DNA of 64,000 nt, from positions 124,001 to 188,000 of the forward strand of contig JAODUP010000656.1 of assembly GCA_025642065.1 (NCBI GenBank). The letters run 5' to 3'. Positions 36,040 through 46,534 of the stretch are shown here, piece after piece. The stretch is from Paralvinella palmiformis (taxonomy: Eukaryota > Annelida > Polychaeta > Terebellida > Alvinellidae). How positions within the stretch are numbered: the stretch's first letter is position 1; every line of letters starts with the position of its first letter. The notes under the pieces were generated by a model that did no database searches, had not been told where the DNA came from, and saw only the letters and a program-made list of their open reading frames with translations. Position numbers and translations under genes: made by a program.

Positions 36040-36420
36040 CACCCCCACCCCCGCGAACAATCTCCCCATCTGCCTGCCTTTTGTTTAAGACAGAATTATG
36101 GGCCGAGAATGTTTTACACTTTATCTCACGTTACAGAATGTTCGCTTCAAACTTTGTACGACCGGGAGAGGGCTCTGGATACGACTTACTTCACGGTTGG
36201 TTACCGCGAGCTCCTCACTATTATCTCCCGTAAAGCAGTAAACAAAGTCAGATTTAACGGGACAATGGAATTTATTAATTCCCTCTAGTGCAGCCATTTC
36301 CAGCGATTATGTTCGATAATGGCGCGAACGATTACAATTAGAGGAGTGCTATCTTAGAGGAGTGGAGCGGCTCGTTACAGGAAAACAAATTACACGTTTC
36401 AGGGTAAAACCTCGTTTCGA
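36040..36420. promoter_or_regulatory. CpG-bearing repeat-free island, candidate noncoding element
   Basis: Less AT-rich than its surroundings and free of repeats. It includes GGACAATGG (Sox-like ACAATGG core) near 36261 and ATTAATTCC next to it. A C-rich run sits at 36032-36052. Function is inference from composition only. 36421-36870 beyond it holds an 80-codon frame (36439-36681) of no known family. Confidence 0.2.
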
Positions 36421-36872
36421 TTACAGACAATAACAATCATGGTCAGAAACGACGTGAACAACACTTCACACCATCACATGAAGACAGGTCCGGGTTTCAT
36501 CTACAGCCATCGACTACTGCTCCGGCAAGAACAAACTAACACGAAACGAGTCAAAACGAACAAACCTGTTTTAATGATTGTCAGAACAAGAGGAACATTG
36601 ATTCTATTTAACGAACTCTTTATAATAGAAACACGAGGTCGGTTTCCGGGAAGAATAGGCGGAGAAACAAAATCGGACTAATATTTCCGGTATTGAGTCA
36701 TCCGACATGTTAAAGTTTGGCTATTTTAGTTTTTAGTCATCCATTAGCTCCAACGGTAGTTAGCCTCTTCTTATTACAAACGATCCTTAGAAAACTAAAA
36801 GGTGTCAATTAACTCCTCGATATAACGTCTTTAACAACTTTTGGCAAGTGTTGTGTGTATGTATGGTGTATA

Positions 36873-37012
36873 TGTTACGGTAAGACTGTGAAACCAGAGA
36901 AACGTTTTAGGAAATTCGTGAAATCAGTGTATTGTATTTAATACTGAATTTCGAATTTCCTGAAGGTCTTAGGGATTTTGCAAAATCCCTGGTTTCGAAA
37001 TCTTACTGTAAC

Positions 37013-37013
<1 letters not shown>
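36873..37013. mobile_element. Palindromic MITE-like element, 141 bp
   Basis: Termini TGTTAC(G/A)GTAAGA and GAAACCAG are in inverted orientation (23 of 28 terminal bases match), with TA directly outside each end. Inside, AGGAAATTCG and its complement pair again around a centre near TTGTATTTAA. The right arm carries an extra perfect palindrome AGGGATTTTGCAAAATCCCT (36971-36990). There is no coding capacity. TA flanks suggest mobilisation by a Tc1/mariner-type transposase, which is inference. Confidence 0.75.
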
Positions 37014-37065
<52 letters not shown>

Positions 37066-37147
37066 GAGGATGAATGAATCTGTGTTATGTGTGTTTCTCT
37101 CTCTCTCTCTCTCTCTCTCTCCCTTTCTCTCTCTCTGTGTGTGTGTA
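37014..37147. repeat. (TA)n, (TC)n and (GT)n
   Basis: (TA)21 begins at the right end of the MITE. (TC)n with one CCC break runs 37096-37136 and ends in GTGTGTG. Confidence 0.93.
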
Positions 37148-37348
37148 TATGTATGAAAGTTCATCTTACAGCAAAAGTTCGACTATTGTTCTGGCTGTTC
37201 TAACTGTTTGAACAATTTTCCATACTGAAACATATAATGACTTGTTTATTTGTGGTTTTACTTATTTCATAGAAATGTGTACATTTTGTGTGGATGGATG
37301 GGATGATGAAGTGTTAGACAAATAATATGGCTAGCAATGGTATAAGTA

Positions 37349-37350
<2 letters not shown>

Positions 37351-37396
<46 letters not shown>

Positions 37397-37426
37397 ACAC
37401 ACACAGACACACACACACACACACAA
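37351..37426. repeat. (AC)n microsatellite, interrupted
   Basis: About 22 AC units, CCA and GAC breaks, then more AC. 37427-37884 that follows is unique and unassigned. Confidence 0.95.
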
Positions 37427-37884
37427 ACATATAGGCAAGTCCACGCCAAAACATATATCTTCATGGCCATCGGCGAACGAATGTCTGTGTTATCTCAGAT
37501 CTAACTATTTAGAAACTTAACGCCATTTTTAAACATAACAGACAATAATGGAGAGAAACAGACATGATTAATGGATACCGAATTTTGGTTCCGGGATATT
37601 TGTTGACTGTGGATCCTATTCGGCCAACCGGATGGCGTAACGAGATCCTGAATCAAAGATGACGTGGCTGGGGGTAATTACAATAATTATGCCAATACCT
37701 AACCTCCACGAACACCGGCTTCCTTTGAATTACAAACGAATGGTTGACCCTAAGACAAGGGGGTCTTCTTTGTTGTCTAAAAATAACAGTAATTACAACC
37801 GGATTGACCCCAGTACAGACCTAAATGTTTATCAACTTCATTGAATGTCATGTCTAATTTGCTATAAAAAAAGAAAGAACTCCA

Positions 37885-38085
37885 GCGTCAGGTTGGTACC
37901 CGTGAATAAGGTAGTGATTAGAACGCTGCGCTAGAAATCTCCAGGTTCTAGGTTCGAATCTGCCCCATTCACGTGTCTGTGGGATTTGTTTCCCATGACG
38001 TATGCTCCAAACGTGAACCTGCTCAGATCTACAATAGCGCCAAATAGTTCCATAACTTGAATTACACGAAAGTACTTAATGGGCG
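37885..38085 (+). mobile_element. tRNA-derived SINE, family D
   Basis: A box AAGGTAGTGATTAGAACGC and B box AGGTTCGAATCTG are spaced about 40 bases apart, followed by about 130 bases of non-tRNA body (CCCATTCACGTGTCTGTGGG onward). No second clear copy in this window, so the family assignment is provisional. Confidence 0.55.
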
Positions 38086-38355
38086 AGTTGATTACTTTCT
38101 AATATTCTATGTCGGTAATAAAGTTGCTGTTTGATGTCCCATACTAGTTAGTAGAATAAATATTACCTTCTTACGCAATGTATTACTCAGTAGCCTTTCT
38201 ATAATTAACCACCAATTAGCAGGAATATTTAATAATTGATCACAGAAATTCCACTCATGTTTACGTATTGTAACGTATTGTTTTCCAAACATATAAATCC
38301 ATGAATGTACAGAGCGTAACTACTTATTGTGTTTTAGATCCTGTTGAAGCTCATA

Positions 38356-38357
<2 letters not shown>

Positions 38358-38390
<33 letters not shown>
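38358..38390. repeat. (TA)n microsatellite
   Basis: About 16 TA units followed by CTATCTATC. Confidence 0.93.
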
Positions 38391-38391
<1 letters not shown>

Positions 38392-38399
38392 TATCTATC

Positions 38400-38680
38400 T
38401 ACGTAACGTACGTTTCGAGGTAAACTTGGTGTAATGCCTTAAAATGCGTTTAAATTTCGATGTAAATATTTTATTGTATTTATACTTCGTCTTATTTGTA
38501 TATGTTTTTATTGCATTTTACATAGCCCTTGTAGCTTCATTCTTCTTTTATTGTTAATATATTTATTTCACGTCATTTATTATGACGTAGGTGAAGTAGT
38601 TGACGTGAAGATGTTCGCTAAATTGCTTACTCTAGAAAAATGGGATAAAGGCGAATTTGACGTAGGCCGAAATTACGTAA
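38400..38680. promoter_or_regulatory. Cluster of CRE/PAR-bZIP-like sites (candidate)
   Basis: CACGTCA (38569), TGACGTA (38583), TGACGTG (38601), TGACGTA (38658) and the palindrome TTACGTAA (38673) lie within 112 bases. TACGTAACGTACG is near 38400. These match half or full sites of CREB/ATF and PAR-type bZIP factors. The same stretch is open for about 45 codons in one frame (38551 on), so coding use was considered, but no family was recognised. Confidence 0.3.
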
Positions 38681-38685
38681 AGCGG

Positions 38686-38686
<1 letters not shown>

Positions 38687-38739
<53 letters not shown>
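38687..38739. repeat. (TA)n microsatellite
   Basis: About 26 TA units just after the bZIP-like sites. 38740-39429 beyond is unique and unassigned. Confidence 0.95.
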
Positions 38740-38741
<2 letters not shown>

Positions 38742-39429
38742 AACGATCTACTGACTGTTTTCTTGTCTTTAAATGTCAAAATGTGTTATTATGTAATGTC
38801 ACTATAAAACGCATTTGAATGACTCAGGCTGGTAATGGGTTTTTAATTAGTCAACGCTATCATTATTACTAATATGCAACTGAGTCGCTGTAAGTAAATC
38901 TAGTTAACAAAATGGTGAACGTTAAATATTACAATGGAATCTTAATTATTAAAATTAAATTGCATACAGATGGGAGATAAGATCGTCTTTTATATATAGG
39001 ATGGATGACAAAATATCTACGAAACCAAGACGAAATGAGCCCCGAACAGGGCCGTATAAAACAATTAATTAAAGACAAACTCTGTTCAGAACACGGTGAC
39101 TGATAGTTTATGCGTAGCTCGTCTCAAACGCATCATGTACATTGTTACTATCAGTCTGAAAACTGGTCGATTGTACTGAAACCTCCTTTTAGAACAGCAT
39201 AAAATCTATATCTATGAATTATTTGTTACCATGTAGAGATAGTGATGGCAAACGAGTGTCACGATGTGCTGACGGTAATATCAGACAGAAATTCCATTCC
39301 TATGAGAGATTTGTTGACAGTAACAATTCTATTAAAAGTAAAAATAAGCCAACAGAAGGCAGTAACAGAGGGGGGAGGGCGTATCTGGTTAACCGCTGTT
39401 CATTGTGTGTTTAACATAATGTACGCTCT

Positions 39430-39446
39430 CTCACACATACACACAC

Positions 39447-39481
<35 letters not shown>

Positions 39482-39485
39482 CGCG

Positions 39486-39523
<38 letters not shown>

Positions 39524-39531
39524 CGCACATG

Positions 39532-39563
<32 letters not shown>

Positions 39564-39575
39564 CGCACACACACG
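39430..39575. repeat. (AC)n(GA)n array with higher-order triplication
   Basis: Three successive blocks of CACACACAC followed by GAGAGAGAGA and GACGCACAC, with the GA part shrinking from about 20 to 10 units. The + and - open frames over it are repeat translations. Confidence 0.93.
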
Positions 39576-40205
39576 CATGGAAATCCTCATTAAATATACC
39601 ATAGTGCCTGTTAGCCAATATGGCTTTAGATAAATGCCAACTCCCGAGTTAAGTTACAACTGACATAAACATTCCTCTATTAGGAGTACTGCAGTTGTCA
39701 ACCAGGAGTTAGAACATGAGAACAACAAAACAAAACAAAAAGATCCAGAAAGAATCAACTTTTTTTATTCATTTGATAACTAATCTCCTTCCTGTATCCG
39801 ATCATTCAGCACAACACGGAGATATATCGATCTGATACGCCGTAAAATCGGCGGAGAAATATCGATTTTAAACTTCCACGTTTTCTCGGATTGTTATCAA
39901 TGGTCAAGGTCATGGCACCAGTAAGTGAACTACGAGAGGTCAGTAACAGAATATGTCTCAAAGGGTCATTTTTTATATAGAATGCTGAACTCTGGCTCAT
40001 TAGAAGCGGGGATGAAAGAGGGGGGTGTTCATATATTATCACTAGAGATGTTAAATGTTTCACCATTTAGGAGTCATCTTTAGATATATTACTTCTGTTT
40101 ACTTGTTGATCATTTCCTGTAACTTGAGCTAATAAATTAGATCATATATTGAACAGCAACGACGGAAGTAGATCATTTGAAAACAGTACAACAATAATAA
40201 CAAAC
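39576..40205. other. Unique sequence, nothing recognised
   Basis: Includes an 86-codon minus frame (39806-40066) without recognisable motif. Confidence 0.35.
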
Positions 40206-40272
40206 ACGATGTACTACTACTACTACTACTACTCTTACTACTACTACTACTAATACTACTATTAATACCATA

Positions 40273-40303
<31 letters not shown>

Positions 40304-40332
40304 ATACTACTAATACTACTATTAATACCATA

Positions 40333-40381
<49 letters not shown>

Positions 40382-40910
40382 ATACTAATAATACTAATAA
40401 TACCATAACTACTACTACTACTACTACTACTAATACTACTAATACTACTATTAATACCATAACTACTACTACTACTACTACTAATACTACTAATACTACT
40501 ATTAATACCATAACTACTACTACTACTACTACTACAGCTACTATTACTACTACTACTACTACTACCAATACCATAACTACTACTACTACTACTACTATTA
40601 CTACTACCGCTACTAATACTATTACTACTTCTACTCCTGCTGCTATTACTACTACTACTACTACTACTACTACAACAACCACTACTGCCACTATTACTTA
40701 TATCATTACTAGTATTTAGTATTAGTCCTACTACTGCTGCTATTACCATTACTAATGCTGTTGTTGTTGTTGTTATTGTTAACACTTTTATAACTAATAC
40801 TACGATTAGTAATGCTATTAATACATTGGCTACTATTATTAATACTGTTACTATTACTACCACTATTACCACTGCTACTAGTACTACTAATAACAAGAAT
40901 AGTTATAACA
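40206..40910. repeat. (ACT)n array with higher-order structure, degenerate end
   Basis: Pure ACT runs are separated by a recurring connector AATACTACTATTAATACCAT (near 40310, 40440, 40494 and, shorter, 40250 and 40566). Beyond 40700 it decays into mixed ATT/ACT/GTT triplets. The 255- and 172-codon minus frames (poly-Ser, poly-Val) are the array translated. Confidence 0.95.
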
Positions 40911-41649
40911 ATAACAATACATTGACAACACTTCCATAGCTATTGGTGTTCAATATATCAGTTAATTGTTTTGCAAATAAGTGAAATGTACTTCATGTCT
41001 TCTGGTAAACGTGTAATCTGTAAATAGTTCGTCAACATTGGAATTACATGTTTTACTGATTTGTCGGTGACATAATAACATAAGAACCATCCCCATCTCT
41101 CCCGTGGTCCATACTCCCCCCCCCAGCTCCGTCTCCGTCCAAGAAGCTAATATCCGGGCCTAACCGGATACTGGCATCAGTCGGTACTAAAATCGCGCGG
41201 AGTCAAACGCGACAAAGTACTTAGAATATTAAGACTTTCTCAGTGTGAACTTTTCACGCGACGCGTAGCAATGTCATCGTATTTCATGAAATCAGATTCC
41301 TCCGGACGAGTCGCTCGGACGGAAGTAATAAATATTCACGAGCGCCGACTAGTTCAGAAGGTCGCTGATTGGTGATCAGTCATCTTCAGAATTCCGGGCC
41401 TTCACCGACTCCAAAATGCGCCCCGAAGTACAATTAGCCGCCGTGACGTACGGCGACGCGATTACCGAGAGAGATATGATGGATCAGTGAAAACAAACGA
41501 CGGCGTCGCTGAAACGGCTTTGGAAAAATTCATGAAACGTAAAATCATCAAAAAGTAAAGGAGAATTCATCGAGTCTGAGATCTCCGTGATTATGGACTG
41601 TTACCGGCTGAGTGATTGTTTGTTGGGGGTAGGGTGGTTGGTGTGGGGC
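40911..41649. other. Unique sequence with CpG-rich island 41130-41530
   Basis: The island is rich in CG steps (GACGTACGGCGACGCG near 41446; CGGACGAGTCGCTCGGACGG near 41303). It is repeat-free and has no long frame. It could be a regulatory or undetected exonic region; nothing decides this. Confidence 0.3.
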
Positions 41650-41695
41650 GAGTACACATATACACACACGCGCCCACGTACGCACGCACGCCCAC
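41650..41695. repeat. (AC)/(CGCA) tract
   Basis: Short degenerate ACAC and CGCACGC run. Confidence 0.7.
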
Positions 41696-41736
41696 AATGT
41701 ATTACCCAACACAGTCACAACGATATGAAATAATCT

Positions 41737-41895
41737 AGTGGTCACTGTGGTGATTAAACATAAGGATCCAAGTTTGAATCCCATTATTTCTCTCCAGGTC
41801 TTTCATCTCGTCACAGATTCACTTATTTTGGAATAGCATTTGGTCATGTGACACGACAATGGCAAACTCCAAGCGTAATTACCCCAACAACAAAA
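41737..41895 (+). mobile_element. tRNA-like SINE head with short body (tentative)
   Basis: TCTAGTGGTCACTGTGGTGA resembles an A box and AGTTTGAATCCCA a B box, at SINE-like spacing. The downstream words TTTGGTCATGTGAC and GGCAAAC recur near 44819, which suggests a shared tail. Confidence 0.45.
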
Positions 41896-42255
41896 CCAGT
41901 AAAAGTTGGTCATAAATAATTAGGATATAACGAAATAGTAGGTTAACTCGAAGTGGTTAGCTGGTCCGGCCAAACCTCCATTCACTTCCATAGTAAAGAA
42001 ACTGGGATATAATGACATTTGTACAACGAAAACTTGCTTATTCAAAGTAATTTTTCTGTCCCTGCAGCATTAAATCAATATAAATCGCGCTGGTTATAAG
42101 GAAATACAATGTATGAAATTTCAACTGTGAGTCAGTCTCACTACCGTTGTGATTATTGCAATCGTAAACGCAACAACTAACATGAAAATGACAATCAAAT
42201 ATAATTGCATTGTTTTGACGGTAGAAACATATACTTTGTTTCGCAACTTTTAGCG

Positions 42256-42257
<2 letters not shown>

Positions 42258-42306
<49 letters not shown>
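42258..42306. repeat. (TA)n microsatellite
   Basis: About 24 TA units. Confidence 0.95.
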
Positions 42307-42307
<1 letters not shown>

Positions 42308-42410
42308 GAGCGCACTTAGCTCTTTTATATATACTATACAAGTAGATACAACTATTAATATATATAATTAAGAGTACACTATATATTGCTGCCAACTTTT
42401 GTGAGCATAG

Positions 42411-42551
42411 TATTCAAAATAGGTTAAGTGACGTCCAAAGGTAATGAAGCGAAGCGAAATGGAAAACACTGCGGACATAGGCTGGCTGAGATTTGAACCT
42501 AGAAACAAAGTCTCAAGCCAAATGCGCTACCAGTTATTCCACTTACACACC
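42411..42551 (-). mobile_element. SINE-A, diverged copy
   Basis: The minus strand has head TAACTGGTAGCGCATTTGG and B box GTTCAAATCTCAGCC. Then it keeps CCGCAGTGTTTTCC, TTCGCTTCATTACCTTTGGA and CGTCAC. The 3' tail beyond CCTATTTTG is lost. Confidence 0.65.
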
Positions 42552-42579
42552 CATTACTAGTACCAATACAGAAGCAGTA

Positions 42580-42640
42580 CTAGTAATAGTAGTAGTAGTC
42601 GTAATAGTAGTAGCAGTAGTATTAGTAGTAATAATGTGAT
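42580..42640. repeat. (AGT)n array
   Basis: AGT with CGT and AAT variants. Confidence 0.85.
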
Positions 42641-42821
42641 TTTTAGTAAGCGCATAATTGTGTATCAAATTATCAAGGCGCTTCAACCATAAATATAAAC
42701 GATTAACAAATTAGAACCATTAACATTAAACAACAACAGAAATATATAACCTTGAACAGTTTTTAGTTAAACATAAGAATGCCAGTGGCCTTTTAGGTGG
42801 TAATGTTAGTACCCCTGTAGA

Positions 42822-42822
<1 letters not shown>

Positions 42823-42873
<51 letters not shown>
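42823..42873. repeat. (TA)n microsatellite
   Basis: About 25 TA units. Confidence 0.95.
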
Positions 42874-42877
<4 letters not shown>

Positions 42878-43891
42878 GTACTTTATAGATTCATCTGTGG
42901 TAAGGTTGATATCTTGGTCTATGATCTCTGAGTTGTGAGGAACCAACAGGGCTACATGACAATCAGGTTATTGGGCTCACACTTCTTGTCTCTATCCATT
43001 GGGGAGCAAAGTTTATAGTTCAGGTGTAGATTTTATGTATAAGGGCTGGAAGTCCATACAAAAGATCATTCGTTTAAATTAAAGATTGACGTCCCCATCA
43101 GAGTTGTATTATTAGCATGAATTATCCTAACAGGATGACAATCTCATGCCGTGAACCTATGCTCTTCACAGAGGATGAAATATTCGATTTTTGTATTTAT
43201 ACTTTCTATTGTGATCAACTAAACAAGAGAATTCCCGTCTTCTGAGCGTTCAGGTTGAGATGGTCATCTGACATCAACTGTATTATTTGGTGGATTCACA
43301 AGTTCTTTTTCTTCTTTTCGTTCGCTTGCAGTTCTTGATGTAAGTTATTGTGGTCTATAAGAGTCCGTCGTGCAGTCCCAAAACCTCTGACTTCAGCACT
43401 CTAGGTTTCTGTTAGGGTTTTCCCACCCTTAGTCCATATTACTGTAGTCTCTCTGACCACTGACCAGTGCAGCTTGGGTGCCTCTAACGGAAGCCAAAGC
43501 TCCTGTTGGCATAGCAATCCAAGTGACTGAGACCTACACGCCCCATGACCACTTCAAGGAATGGACTATGAACGGCGATTCACAAGTGACACTATAGGGA
43601 AACTAGTTTGTGATGTCGCCGAAGTCCTATGGCCTAAATGATATGTACAACTGCGTACCGCTTGCATATATATGTTCGGACAATTATGCTTCATTGTCAT
43701 GTGAGACAATCATTTTGGATGTTGGAATGGACCAAATAAAGATCCTTGAGATTAACCAGTCTCTAGAGTTACCTGGAAGGATGATCGTTTAAACTTTGGT
43801 ATTGATAAAGTCTAATCATTGTAGTAGGATCTTCTTTCTGGTAATCCTGAACGCGGATGCATCCAGATTCAGGATATCAAATGTTGCACAT
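42874..43891. other. Unique 1.0 kb, possibly an old repeat, not identified
   Basis: 43380-43600 has a balanced, less AT-rich composition and no long frame on either strand. A decayed mobile element is possible, but no family could be named. Confidence 0.3.
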
Positions 43892-44299
43892 TAATAATTA
43901 CTGTCCTTTAATCAATTTCGCATAATATCCCAGACAATGTGTTGTATGTTAAAAAAATGGATTAACACGTTCTAACAATAAGTAATTCACTACATTAATC
44001 CAGCACGTTAATAACACCTAATTTATTTATTCGCCGGAAGCGAAATATTATTCACTATCTTCATAATGGTTGTCTCTGTATTGTTGTGTTTTTAATGCCA
44101 TTTTGCGGGGCAAGTAGAGTGGATATGTCGAGCACAGTTACCATAAAAAGTGATAAAATCGGTATAAATCTGATGTTTTGTATTTCTATTATAGAGGAAT
44201 TGTGTAATTATTGGTGGAATGTGTTAATACATTTTTTTTAACGTACAACACATTGTCTGGGACATTATTCCAAATTGGCTAAAGGACGTCAATTATTCT
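43892..44299. mobile_element. TIR-bearing non-autonomous element, about 408 bp
   Basis: The left end reads AATAATTACTGTCCTTTAAT, then ATATCCCAGACAATGTGTTG. The right end, reverse complemented, reads AATAATTGACGTCCTTTAGC, then ATGTCCCAGACAATGTGTTG. The similarity runs about 75 bases at high identity and, more weakly, to about 100. The interior (about 200 bp) has no frame of note. No clear target-site duplication was found. A MITE from an unknown transposon superfamily is the best reading. Confidence 0.82.
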
Positions 44300-44689
44300 G
44301 TTGTACCGAGGACATGTTATAATTAAAGTGTTTAGGTTTTTGTTTTAGTGTATGGTCCAGCTGAGAGCCTTTGTTAATTCAGCTGACATGATAATTGTCT
44401 GGATCCCAGTTTCTGTAATTGGCAACACGGTCTCTACATCATCATCACCTGAAAAGGTTGTTCGGTGACTTCTGCTCCAGCGACGGATTCATCGATCGAA
44501 CTGACCTTAGTTGCAAAATATGTAACAGAGACATTGTTATGGACCTAAGAAGGTTACTGCGACTGAGAACAACATTGTTGTTATCATTGGGTATCATCAT
44601 TCAACATAATTTCTTCGCTTCGCTTATGTAACGAACACTCCTCGAAGTCAATCATCAGCCAACAAAGGATCCCTCCATAGATCAGCCAA
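44300..44689. other. Unique sequence, nothing recognised
   Basis: A 70-codon frame (44419-44631) has no known motif. Confidence 0.35.
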
Positions 44690-44786
44690 CAAATGGCGAC
44701 GTGAAACAGCACTACCAAGTTGGTGGATTTAAACCACCCAGCTTTGGATTTCCGGCATACCACTCTATCGCTGAGCTACCGCCGCG
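44690..44786 (-). mobile_element. tRNA-derived SINE head
   Basis: The minus strand reads GCGGTAGCTCAGCGATAGAG (very tRNA-like A box), then a B box GGTTTAAATCCACC about 35 bases on. The body after the B box is short. It is not a functional tRNA, since the acceptor and anticodon stems do not close. Confidence 0.55.
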
Positions 44787-45611
44787 ATTTGGTTATTTAT
44801 AATTATATGCTGTGGACAGTCTTCACTATTTGGTCATGTGACTTGCGGCAAACAGATAGTTATGGAAAATGAATGTTAAACGACGTAAACAGATCGATAT
44901 TAGATCACTGGTTGGCGCCAGCATTTTTACGCTTCATTTATTTTAATTACTAAAATTGGTGACAACAACGTCCAGACTCGAAGGGTTAAGTGGCAAATAA
45001 AAGGCTACGGATGGTGCCGCACGAATTGCTACCGTGTGACTAAAAGGAAATAACTTCTGCGCTTGCATTTCCTATCCGGTATCAAGTCTAGAAGTGCATC
45101 CTGAAGGATCCATTCACATATAACAGCAATTTAGGACATGTTCACGACGTCAAAACAAACAAGATGAAGCTAATTTCTACGTCATTACGTTTATTGCCAC
45201 TGATGTGTGGATAGGATAACCTAGAAACAACTAAGTTCAATTGATCTGGATATCAATATTGGGCTGCGCTGAGATTGACTGGTCGGATGTCTGGATATTT
45301 GCAATTTGCGAAGGTCGGTGACTTTATTGGGGTCACCTTCGCTGAAAGACTGATGACTCACCTGACTTTAAGTGGCAAACAAACAACAATTACATTCATA
45401 TTTCACACATCAGTAGACATGCTACAAACAGTCAAACCAACTACCGGCTCTTTGTAATAACACTTATGCGACAGTAGATGGCTTTGTATATTCATTGTGA
45501 TCTTTTGAAAAAGGTAAATCAATACTTTGACATGGATCATCCACATTGTGAAAAAAATTTGACAACCGTTATTACTTGACGTCAAGTACTAACTTAGTGA
45601 ATATATTAATG
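44787..45611. other. Unique sequence, nothing recognised
   Basis: Carries the phrase TTTGGTCATGTGAC near 44819 shared with 41850. Otherwise unassigned. Confidence 0.35.
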
Positions 45612-46460
45612 ATAATAAGTGTAAACAATAAATTATTTAAATAAGGTAAACAATAACATTAGTGACAATCACTATTACATCGACATAAATAAGTGTAAAC
45701 AATAACATTAGTGACAATCACTATTACATCGACATAAATAAGTGTAAACAATAACATTAGTGACAATCACTATTACATCGACATAAATAAGTGTAAACAA
45801 TAACATTATGACAATCACTATTACATCGACATAAATAAGTGTAAACAATAACATTAGTGACAATCACTATTACATCGACATAAATAAGTGTAAACAATAA
45901 CATTGTGACAATCACTATTACATCGACATAAATAAGTGTAAACAATAACATTAGTGACAATCACATTACATCGACATAAATAAGTGAATAATTAGTCAAT
46001 ACACATTAGATAGTAAACAATCACTATTACATCGACATAAATAAGTGTAAACAATAACATTAGTGACAATCACCATTACATCGACATAAATAAGTGTAAA
46101 CAATAACATTATGACAATCACTATTACGACATAAAAAGTGTAAACAATAACATTAGTGACAATCACTATTACATCGACATAAATAAGTGTAAACAATAAC
46201 ATTAGTGACAATCACTATTACATCGACATAAATAAGTGTAAACAATAACATTAGTGACAATCACTATTACATCGACATAAATAAGTGTAAACAATAACAT
46301 TAGTGACAATCACTATTACATCGACATAAATAAGTGTAAACAATAACATTAGTGACAATCACTATTACATCGACATAAATAAGTGTAAATCAATAACATT
46401 ATGAAATACTATTACATCTAAATAAGTGTAAACAATAACTTATGACAATCACTATATCAA
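45612..46460. repeat. Tandem satellite, 49-bp unit, about 17 copies
   Basis: The unit is TAAGTGTAAACAATAACATT, then AGTGACAATCACTATTACAT, then CGACATAAA. Each copy contains TAGTGA-CAA-TCACTA, a perfect 6-bp stem with a 3-nt loop. Several copies lack one or two bases at TTAGTGAC, making 47-48-bp periods, and one block (45970-46020) is rearranged. The edges are the most diverged. The minus-strand open frames are repeat translations. Confidence 0.97.
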
Positions 46461-46534
46461 TAAATAGTAAAAAAATGTAATAAAACAAAATAACATAAAA
46501 TGCAATGAACATTACATATGATATGATTTTATAC

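Noticed and set aside
40129..40896. 255-codon poly-Ser frame and 172-codon poly-Val frame
   Set aside because: Both are the ACT array read in two frames. Non-repeat parts are too short to support a protein.
45757..46211. Repeated minus frames with VIVTNVIVYTYLC-like units
   Set aside because: The unit is 49 bp; frames persist only because scattered 1-base deletions change the period. No conserved start or selection for frame is visible.
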